From Streptomyces gardneri (GTDB taxonomy: Bacteria > Actinomycetota > Actinomycetes > Streptomycetales > Streptomycetaceae), in contig NZ_BJMN01000068.1 in the NCBI RefSeq assembly GCF_006539185.1, positions 1-36,099 of the forward strand: a DNA stretch of 36,099 nt. The letters run 5' to 3'. Below, piece by piece: positions 30,361 to 36,099 of the stretch; position 1 is the first letter of the stretch, and every line of letters starts with the position of its first letter. Under the pieces are notes generated by a model, which saw only the letters and a program-made list of their open reading frames with translations, was not told where the DNA came from and did no database searches. A program made the translations under genes and the position numbers.

Positions 30361-33075
30361 CTAGGGAGCCGCGCTCCACGGTGTCGAGATCTCGCCGTCC
30401 GGCTCCCAGCCGTACCGTCGCATCTGCTGCGCTTCCGCCGTGCGGCCCGCAGACTCCAGCACCTTCGCGTACTGGCTCCAGGCGTACGGATCGCCGGTTC
30501 GCGAAGCGTGGCGGAGCCAGTCCAGGGCCTCATCCGTACGACCTGCGTCCTGGAGCAGCTCGGCGACGACGGACCGCTGATCCGGATAACCGTCCTCGGC
30601 ATGGCGGTCTGCGCATGATCTCAGCCAGGCGAAGGGCTCATCCGGGCCCATGAGCCCCGTCATCAGACGAGCGGCGTGTCCCAGGGCGCCCAGGTCCCCT
30701 TCCTCGGCAGCCCGCTGGTACCAGATGACAGCCTCCGTGGCCCTACCGAGTTGCTCGTGCACAGCGGCGACGTTCGCCACCGCACCCCTCCGGCCGCCGG
30801 CTGCCTCCTGTTCGTACAGCGCGAGCGCTTCTTCCAGACGGCCTTCCTTCCTCAGCGCCTCGGGAGCACTCGTGCTCTTCCTGAGGTGGCCACCGCTGGC
30901 GATCTTCTCCGACCAGTCCAACACAGCGGCTAGCCAGCGCTGTGCCTCATCGTCTTCTCCGCCCGGGTCGAAAAGGCTCCGCAAGCTGGATCGAAGTGCC
31001 GCGTCCTGGGCCAGGTGCTCAAACAACGCGTCCGACGCCCAGGGAATCCTCACGCCCCCCTCCCTGTTCCTGCTTGCCTCTTCCCATACCCGCGGCAACA
31101 GCCAGGACAGCACGGTGGCGCCGCTGTCGCCCCGCTCCCGCATCCGGAAGACCGTCTGCACCACGGCGTGTCCGCCGTGGCCCTCGGCCTCCTGCCGGTA
31201 GCAAGCAAGAGCTTCTTCCGTACGGGCCGTCGACTCCAGCAGGTCGGCCAGCGTTCCGAACGCGCCGTAGACGCCCGCATCGGCCGCTCGCCTGAGGCAG
31301 GCCTCCGCTTCCGGGTGGTCGCCGGCCTGCCGCAGAAGCATGCCGGCGTAGAGCCAGTTGCTGAAACGCCCCGCTTCAGCAGCTCTCTTGTGCCAGGCGA
31401 CGGCCATGACCGGCTGATGAGTCATCTCCATGATCCCAGCGACCTGGTTCATGGCCGCAGGGTCTCCCCTTTCGGCGAGGGGCAGACACCACAGCAGTGC
31501 CTCGTCGTATCTGCCCTCTTCCTCCAGCGTCTGGGACGCCGCGGCGACGGCGCCCGGCACCCCCGCCCCGGCTGCGGCCCTGAGGAGACGCACAGCGATC
31601 CGCAGATGCCCTCTTTCCCGTGCCGATCCGGCCAGGGCGATCAGGGACTCTCGTGCCGCGTAGTCGTCCAGGGTGTCCCACAGACGTGCCGGTGGGACCT
31701 TGCCGTGCCGTTTCTCCCTGCCGTGCTGATCCAAGTAGTCCGCGAGTCTGACCTTGCCCGTGACGACGAGGGGAGCGGCAGGTTCGCGGATGGTCACGGG
31801 CGTGAGGGGACCGCGGGCACCGCGCAACGGAATCCTCAGTTCCGCGAGGGCGTGCTCGATGTCGCCGTCCTCCACCGCCTCGTACTGATGGGCGGTGAGG
31901 TAGAAGGGGATCGACGCTTCCAGCAACAGCCTCGGGAGAGCCACGCCGTGCCCGAGACGGCGGGCGTCCATGGCCGACTCGACCAGAGCCCTCTCCAAGG
32001 CCGTGGCGGTCTCGTACCGGTCGACCAGCGCCCGGCCACCGGCAAGATACTGGGTGACCTGCCCCTCCTCACCACGCTCCAGGGCCTCTTGGAGCCGGGG
32101 ATCCGTCGCGGCCAGGCGTCGCAACTCCAGCATGTCCGGCCCCTCGAAGGAATCCGGCACTCGGAGGTGCTTGCCGGTGAGCAGAGCACGGGCCCGCGCA
32201 TGCAGATCCCTGCGGTCGCCCTGCCTGCGCGGCCTGACCAGGTCGGACCACTGTTCGGGCCAGGTCGTGCCGAGGACGAGCAGAGGGCGCCGTCGCGGGT
32301 CGTTGAGCACCTCGTGCAGCCGGGCGGCTGCCTGCTCACCCCGGTCGTCGCTCAGGAAGCGGTGGATCTCGTCGAGCCACAGGACGGTACGGGGAGCGGC
32401 GTCGTCCAGCACTGCGATCAGCGCCTCGGCGGGGTTCGGTGCGAGGGGATGCGCAAGCCGCCAGTCCGGAGGAAGCAGACGGAGCGCCTCCCAGCACGCC
32501 CTCGTCTTCCCCGTGGAGGAATTGCCGACGAGGACGGCGAGGGCGCTGGTCAGCCCTTCTGCGCCCGGCCGGGCGATACTCTCCACCACGCCGGCGAGCT
32601 GCCGGTCGTGCTCCCGTTCGACATACGGAGGCAGAAGCGGCAGCTCGGAGTCGGCACACCCCCCGTCGATGGCCTCGTGCACCTCCAGGGCGAACGGATC
32701 CCCGAACTCACGAACCGGCCTCCCGGGGGCGGCCGTTGGCGCACGTGGTACCCGTATCGGCTGCGCCCTCTCCAGCAGGTTTCGCCAGTCGCGTTCATCA
32801 GCCTTCTCCCCGGCCCAGGCGCTCCACAGCCGTACCAGTGCCAGAACGTCGTCGCTGCTCCTGTCACTCGGGACCTGGGGATCTCCTTCACCGCGAAGGG
32901 GCACCCAGGCGCTGATCCGCTGGCTCTCGATCCTTCTGCTGTACGGGGGCTTGCCAAGTGCCTGGCTCACCTTCCTCCGTGAGTACCGGTCGCCGGCCAG
33001 GCAGAGCACCTCCTCCGCTCGGCGCTCCAGGGCGCGCAAGCGCTCGTAGAGTTCCCGGGACTCCTGGGACCGCAA
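30361..33075 (-). CDS. STAND-like ATPase with N-terminal HTH-like domain and TPR/Sel1-like repeats
   Basis: About 904 residues from TTG 33075, which has GGGAGG 4 nt upstream. GTG starts further up are possible. Residues 1-85 are helical (YSRRKVSQALGKPPYSRRIESQRISAWVP), resembling an HTH-like N-terminal domain seen on Streptomyces signalling ATPases. The P-loop NTPase core has VLVGNSSTGKT near 180-190 (Walker A) and TVLWLDEIHRFL (Walker B). Residues about 430-900 are many alpha-helical TPR/Sel1-like repeats (EEGRYDEALLWCLPLAERGDPAAMNQVAGI, EEALALYEQEAAGGRRGAVANVA). The layout matches STAND regulators, many of which act in anti-phage immunity or signalling by sensing a target through the repeats. 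A defence role is inference. Sits alone next to tRNA-Gly. Confidence 0.82.
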   Translation of the reverse strand: MRSQESRELYERLRALERRAEEVLCLAGDRYSRRKVSQALGKPPYSRRIESQRISAWVPLRGEGDPQVPSDRSSDDVLALVRLWSAWAGEKADERDWRNLLERAQPIRVPRAPTAAPGRPVREFGDPFALEVHEAIDGGCADSELPLLPPYVEREHDRQLAGVVESIARPGAEGLTSALAVLVGNSSTGKTRACWEALRLLPPDWRLAHPLAPNPAEALIAVLDDAAPRTVLWLDEIHRFLSDDRGEQAAARLHEVLNDPRRRPLLVLGTTWPEQWSDLVRPRRQGDRRDLHARARALLTGKHLRVPDSFEGPDMLELRRLAATDPRLQEALERGEEGQVTQYLAGGRALVDRYETATALERALVESAMDARRLGHGVALPRLLLEASIPFYLTAHQYEAVEDGDIEHALAELRIPLRGARGPLTPVTIREPAAPLVVTGKVRLADYLDQHGREKRHGKVPPARLWDTLDDYAARESLIALAGSARERGHLRIAVRLLRAAAGAGVPGAVAAASQTLEEEGRYDEALLWCLPLAERGDPAAMNQVAGIMEMTHQPVMAVAWHKRAAEAGRFSNWLYAGMLLRQAGDHPEAEACLRRAADAGVYGAFGTLADLLESTARTEEALACYRQEAEGHGGHAVVQTVFRMRERGDSGATVLSWLLPRVWEEASRNREGGVRIPWASDALFEHLAQDAALRSSLRSLFDPGGEDDEAQRWLAAVLDWSEKIASGGHLRKSTSAPEALRKEGRLEEALALYEQEAAGGRRGAVANVAAVHEQLGRATEAVIWYQRAAEEGDLGALGHAARLMTGLMGPDEPFAWLRSCADRHAEDGYPDQRSVVAELLQDAGRTDEALDWLRHASRTGDPYAWSQYAKVLESAGRTAEAQQMRRYGWEPDGEISTPWSAAP

Positions 33076-33103
33076 CAGCCCTCCCTCTCTCTGCCCGCGG
33101 CAG

Positions 33104-33127
33104 GCCCGCTGCGGCCCCGCAGCGGGC
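33104..33127 (-). promoter_or_regulatory. Hairpin in the leader of the STAND ATPase gene
   Basis: GCCCGCTGC and GCAGCGGGC pair around a 6-nt GC loop, 29 bp upstream of the proposed TTG start. If transcribed, it may limit expression through attenuation. If translation starts further upstream it would lie in the coding sequence. Confidence 0.45.
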
Positions 33128-33268
33128 ACAACGGGCAACGCGCCGACCTGCAGCGTAGAACGAATCCGCCCGGTGCTCCCGCTACTCCGGGTTTCTCTCC
33201 CCACACGGCAGAAGACTCGGGGACGACGGCTCGGAGCAGCTCCGGGCGCAATCGACGAAGGGGCCGTG

Positions 33269-33412
33269 ATGGGGAAGACGACTCGGCGGCGGCGACAGCA
33301 CACCACCCGCCGATGGGGACGCACCGTCCTCTTCGGTGTCGTACGAGGGGCTGCGACAGCAACGGGGTCGGCCATCGTCGCGTGCGGCCTGATGTGGTGG
33401 CAGAACCGATGA
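33269..33412 (+). CDS. 47-residue basic single-helix membrane peptide
   Basis: The peptide starts MGKTTRRRRQHTTRRWGRTVLFGVV. The first 20 residues have nine Arg or Lys, followed by one hydrophobic helix (TVLFGVVRGAATATGSAIVACGLMWW) with a single internal Arg, ending QNR. ATG 33269 has GAAGGGG 6 nt upstream. The basic head suggests the N-terminus stays inside. It is divergent from the STAND ATPase across a 193-bp gap. Small basic membrane peptides next to STAND or TPR ATPases could be effectors or toxins, but no family is recognised. It may equally be an unrelated small membrane protein. Confidence 0.62.
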   Translation: MGKTTRRRRQHTTRRWGRTVLFGVVRGAATATGSAIVACGLMWWQNR

Positions 33413-33604
33413 ACGGATCGCTGCCCTTGCAGAGGTTGGAGACTTGGGGATTCTTCGTGTCCAGACCCGTTCGGGGGTCCCGCGCCGCCTGCACGCCGGT
33501 GGGTCACGTCGCGTTCGCCCCGGCGTCGGACCTCGGGCCGATGCGGGAGTGGACCCTGCTCCGATGTGGCAGGGGCCCTTCGGGCGGGATCGTTCGCGGC
33601 ATGA

Positions 33605-34247
33605 CGACGACATCGGGCACACCAGGAACGGCTGTGCATCGCACGGGAGTTGCACGACATCGTGTCGCACAGCCTCAGCCTGATCGCGGTGAAGGCGGGA
33701 GTCGCCGGGCACATCGCCCAGCGCCGCCCCGAGGAGGCCGTGAGCGCGCTGCGCGTCATCGAGCAGACCAGCCGGGCCGCGATGACCGAGATGCGTCGCA
33801 CGCTGGGGGGTGCTGCGCACCGACGCGGCCGACGCCCCGCTGCGCCCGGCGCCCGAGCTCGACGCCCTCGACCGGCTGGCCGATCAGGCACGACAGGCGG
33901 GCGTGGAAGTTGAGTTGAGCGTCCGGGTCCCGGAGGCCGGCCTGCCCGCCGGCATCGCCCTGGCCGTTCACCGGATCGTCCAGGAGTCCCTCACCAACGC
34001 GGTGAGGCACGCGGCCCCCGCACGCTGCCGGGTGACGGTCGAGGCAGACCCGCGCGAGGTGCGGATCGATGTCACGGACGACGGCACGCGGGGCGCCGGC
34101 ACCGAAGGGCCCCGGGGCCACGGCCTGGTCGGCATGCGGGAGCGGGCCGTCATGCACGGCGGGACGTTCCGCGCGGGCCCACGTCCAGGGGGAGGCTTCG
34201 CGGTCTCCGCCCGCCTGCCGCAGGACGGCGTGAGGAGGACCGCATGA
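33605..34247 (+). pseudogene. Broken sensor histidine kinase (HisKA_3)
   Basis: From 33605 the frame reads ERLCIARELHDIVSHSLSLIAVKAGVAGHIAQRR, a clear HisKA_3 box with phospho-acceptor His. Just before it is a stop (TGA 33602-33604), so the N-terminal sensor region is absent. In the run of six G at 33805-33810 the frame shifts by one: the kinase continues as VLRTDAADAPLRPAPELDALDRLADQAR, then the N-box IVQESLTNAVRHAAPA, the G-box DDGTRGAGTEGPRGHGLVGMRERAVMHGG and PGGGFAVSARLPQDG, to the stop at 34247. Five G would restore the expected TLGVLR. No other cause is visible, and a sequencing error could account for the shift but not for the missing N-terminus. Confidence 0.87.
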
Positions 34248-34467
34248 CGGACGCGACACGGGCGACGGGGCCGAGGCCGTCGAACTCACCCGACCGCACC
34301 GGCCGGACGTGGTCCTGATGGACGTCCGGATGCCGGTCATGGACGGGATCGAGGCGACCCGGCAGATCTGCGGCTCCGCCGAGACCGCTGGCACGCGGGT
34401 GCTGATCCTGACCACCTTCGACCTCGACGAGTACGTCAAAAAAGGGGCGCTTGGCCGGAGGGGTTGA
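34244..34467 (+). pseudogene. Truncated response regulator (partner of the broken kinase)
   Basis: ATG 34244 overlaps the kinase stop (ATGA) and gives MTDATR. The frame then fails: an internal deletion removes the first part of the receiver, and the remainder resumes in another frame as GDGAEAVELTRPHRPDVVLMDVRMPVMDGIEATRQI, which includes the phospho-acceptor Asp, followed by GTRVLILTTFDLDEYV. It ends at KKGALGRRG and a stop at 34465-34467. No LuxR HTH remains. Both deletions and the kinase truncation show a decayed two-component system. Confidence 0.88.
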
Positions 34468-34909
34468 CTCCGACCCTCGGGACCACCTAGACCTCCTTCC
34501 CCGCCAACGGCGCTCGCGACGAGAATGCCACGCCTCCCAGCGGGACAGGCTTCACACACCGGTCCCCACTGACTGCACGTCGCAGCTGGCGGACGCCTTG
34601 CTCCCGGAACGCTGCTCTCGGGGGGAATCAATATCTATCCCCGCGATCAGAGAGTTTAATGGACCCCGCAGGGAGAGTTTTTCCGCACCGCACACGATGG
34701 AGATATTCAACGCACACAAACCGCTGCAGCGTGCTACTGTCGATCTCGGTTGCAGTTTTGGTACCCAAAAACTTCAGGCGCTCCAGTCGGCCTCCGTGCC
34801 ACATTCGAGCGCTTTATATTTCCGGTCATTTTTCCGGCGGGGCATCATCGCGGCGACACGGTGTCCGTACATCGCGGATGCTGGTGTACTGCCCCAAAGG
34901 AGATATGGC
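34468..34909 (+). other. Long AT-richer leader/intergenic region before the cold-shock gene
   Basis: No gene is seen. Base composition is clearly lower in GC than the flanks, for example around 34633-34665 and 34745-34825. A perfect dyad TTTTGG-TAC-CCAAAA spans 34756-34770. Cold-shock genes often have long structured leaders, so part may be transcribed 5' UTR. AAAGGAG lies just before the Csp start. Promoter positions cannot be set with confidence. Confidence 0.6.
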
Positions 34910-35113
34910 ATGGCATCTGGCACCGTGAAGTGGTTCAACGCGGCAAAGGGTTTCGGCTTCATCGAGCAGGACGGTGGCGGCGACGACGTCTTCGCCCACT
35001 TCTCGAACATCGCCGCCCAGGGCTTCCGCGAGCTGCTGGAAGGCCAGAAGGTCACCTTCGACATCGCGCAGGGCCAGAAGGGCCCGACGGCCGAGAACAT
35101 CGTTCCCGCCTGA
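34910..35113 (+). CDS. Cold-shock protein (CspA-like)
   Basis: A 67-residue single cold-shock domain: MASGTVKWFNAAKGFGFIEQDGGGDDVFAHFSNIAAQGFRELLEGQKVTFDI, with RNP1 (KGFGFI) and RNP2 (VFAHF) motifs that bind single-stranded RNA. The ATG at 34910-34912 has AAGGAG 7 nt upstream. An out-of-frame ATG lies 5 bp before. Likely an RNA chaperone that melts structures in mRNA. It is followed by a hairpin and then a DEAD-box helicase gene, a common actinobacterial cold-response pairing. Confidence 0.96.
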   Translation: MASGTVKWFNAAKGFGFIEQDGGGDDVFAHFSNIAAQGFRELLEGQKVTFDIAQGQKGPTAENIVPA

Positions 35114-35131
35114 CGCTGACGCACATTTCGT

Positions 35132-35168
35132 AGCTGGGGCCCGCATCCTTGGGGTGCGGGCCCCAGCT
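35132..35168 (+). terminator. Terminator after the cold-shock gene
   Basis: AGCTGGGGCCCGCA and TGCGGGCCCCAGCT pair perfectly around a 9-nt loop, 19 bp after the stop, separating the cold-shock gene from the helicase. Confidence 0.93.
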
Positions 35169-35387
35169 GCACGCATTTCCCGCAGTGGCGTCACCTGCGT
35201 GACGAAGCATTCAGGGTCACAGCCTGCTCGGCGCTTCACCCCCTAGATTTTTCTTGGTTTCGCGTCCACATGACGCCACCCCATCTCAGCGCATGCGCCC
35301 GTACAGAATCTCTGTAGGCCAGAGTCGCTTTCGCATTCCATTCGGCCCGTTCTTGTGATTCCCCGCGCTGCGTTTCTGCTGCCGGAA

Positions 35388-35414
35388 TTCCTTGATATGT
35401 GCCGCATCAAGGAA
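35388..35414 (+). promoter_or_regulatory. Hairpin covering the ribosome binding site of the DEAD-box helicase
   Basis: TTCCTTGAT (35388-35396) pairs perfectly with ATCAAGGAA (35406-35414) around a 9-nt loop. The second arm contains most of the AAGGAAGG ribosome binding site (35409-35416), 7-9 nt from the ATG. In the folded RNA translation start would be hidden, suggesting control by a cold-shock protein, helicase or temperature. Not tested. Confidence 0.75.
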
Positions 35415-35422
35415 GGTTCTGA

Positions 35423-36099
35423 ATGAACCGCACACGTACGAACGACCGTTCCTCTCGCACCCGCAGCCGCACCGGCGGCCCCGCTTCCGGCGCTGCCACC
35501 CGTTCGGAGCGGGGCAGCCGCTTCGGCTCGTCGGCCCCGAGCCGTTCCGGAGGTCCGAGCCGCTCCGGAGGTCCGAGCCGCTCCGGAGGCTACGGCCGCC
35601 GGCCCGCCGCGATCCAAGGCGAGTTCGCCCTGCCGAAGACGATCACTCTCGCTCTGCCCGCCGTCGAGGCTTTCGCCGATCTCGACATGCCGGCCGAGCT
35701 GTTGGCGGCCCTCGGCGCGCAGGGCGTGACCGTGCCCTTCCCCATCCAGGGCGCCACCCTGCCCAACACCCTCGCGGGCCGCGACGTGCTCGGCCGCGGG
35801 CGCACCGGCTCCGGCAAGACTCTGGCCTTCGGCCTCGCGCTGCTGGCCCGTACCGCCGGACTGCGCGCGGAGCCGCGCCAGCCGCTGGCGCTGGTCCTCG
35901 TCCCCACCCGCGAGCTGGCCCAGCAGGTGACCGACGCCCTCACCCCGTACGCCCGCGCCGTGAGGCTGCGCCTGACCACGGTCGTCGGCGGCATGTCGAT
36001 CGGCAAGCAGGCCGGAGCGCTGCGCGGAGGCGCGGAGGTGGTCGTGGCCACGCCCGGCCGGTTGAAGGACCTCATCGACCGTGGTGAATGCCGGCTGAA
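35423..36099 (+). CDS. DEAD-box RNA helicase (5' part, runs off the window)
   Basis: At least 225 residues are visible. The first 65 are basic and Ser/Arg/Gly-rich with the repeat SRSGGP, a likely RNA-binding tail. The helicase core starts with Q-motif GVTVPFPIQ, motif I GRGRTGSGKTLAFG, motif Ia LVLVPTRELAQQV, the GG motif VVGGMSIGKQ and motif Ib VVVATPGRLKDLI. The DEAD box and later motifs lie beyond the window edge. Such cold-inducible helicases unwind structured mRNA or pre-rRNA. Placed 309 bp after a cold-shock protein gene, it suggests a cold-response module. The leader carries a hairpin over the ribosome binding site. Confidence 0.94.
   Translation, partial: MNRTRTNDRSSRTRSRTGGPASGAATRSERGSRFGSSAPSRSGGPSRSGGPSRSGGYGRRPAAIQGEFALPKTITLALPAVEAFADLDMPAELLAALGAQGVTVPFPIQGATLPNTLAGRDVLGRGRTGSGKTLAFGLALLARTAGLRAEPRQPLALVLVPTRELAQQVTDALTPYARAVRLRLTTVVGGMSIGKQAGALRGGAEVVVATPGRLKDLIDRGECRL

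Noticed and set aside
30238..33604. Integrated element using tRNA-Gly as attachment site
   Set aside because: No integrase, excisionase or second copy of the tRNA 3' end was seen between the tRNA and the cold-shock gene.
33076..33891. N-terminal extension of the STAND ATPase frame to 33891
   Set aside because: The extension overlaps the 47-residue gene and the kinase remnant, and reads as Arg/Pro-rich filler. TTG 33075 has a better-placed ribosome binding site.
1..36099. CRISPR array, insertion sequence or prophage
   Set aside because: No spaced direct repeats, transposase or phage structural genes are visible. The repeats found lie inside proteins or are hairpins.

Overview
The window comes from a Streptomyces or close relative. 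It has very high GC, frequent GTG and TTG starts, stop-start overlaps (GTGA, TTGA), twin-arginine signal peptides, a dnaK-grpE-dnaJ-hspR operon with HspR-type HAIR operators, and a perfect chromosomal parS palindrome at its left edge. The parS site suggests the segment lies within the replication-origin-proximal core. The gene order is largely conserved core, broken by a few accessory patches.

Layout. 1-5708 is mostly minus strand: parS; pyrE; an aldose 1-epimerase relative; an SRPBCC protein with an Asp/Ser repeat and C-terminal anchor; a membrane-fused spermidine-synthase-like enzyme; a DUF2617-type protein; and two tiny membrane peptides with Gly/Cys- and Ser/Cys-rich tails. 5786-8149 holds a PLP aminotransferase, a YbjN-domain protein and a small anchored protein. 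8166-10757 is clpB with a HAIR-like operator, diverging from a PPOX-type flavin or F420 oxidoreductase.

11399-13518 is the most unusual segment. A 72-residue exported peptide with three EPSWE repeats at an exact 17-residue period is translationally coupled to a shrunken Rieske-like protein that lacks the cluster ligands. Both diverge from a LuxR-type regulator and a small unknown gene. I read it as a candidate peptide system (signal or RiPP-like), but its function is unknown.

13587-17738 is the HspR-autoregulated chaperone operon (dnaK, grpE, dnaJ, hspR), with two HAIR operators around the dnaK promoter. Next come a sugar-transferase homologue whose catalytic Asp-Glu dyad is Ala-Ala, a membrane Fe-S (CCG-domain) reductase, a Yip1-like membrane protein and a two-component pair. 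24198-28697 is a divergent cell-wall lytic locus: a Tat-exported M23 endopeptidase on one side; on the other, a Tat-signal protein coupled to an 872-residue CHAP-like/GH25 enzyme. The two hydrolases share a 25-residue repeat, and their terminal seven-module arrays look like copies of each other. A long palindrome separates them.

28747-30308 carries nucleotide metabolism genes (a phosphoribosyltransferase and dcd), a small zinc-ribbon protein and tRNA-Gly(CCC). Beyond the tRNA lies a variable patch: a STAND-like ATPase with TPR/Sel1-like repeats, a divergent 47-residue membrane peptide and a decayed two-component system. The window ends with a cold-shock pair: a CspA-like protein and a DEAD-box RNA helicase, the latter truncated by the window edge, with a hairpin covering its ribosome binding site.

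Most functions are assigned by recognising motifs and families by eye. No database search or folding program was run.
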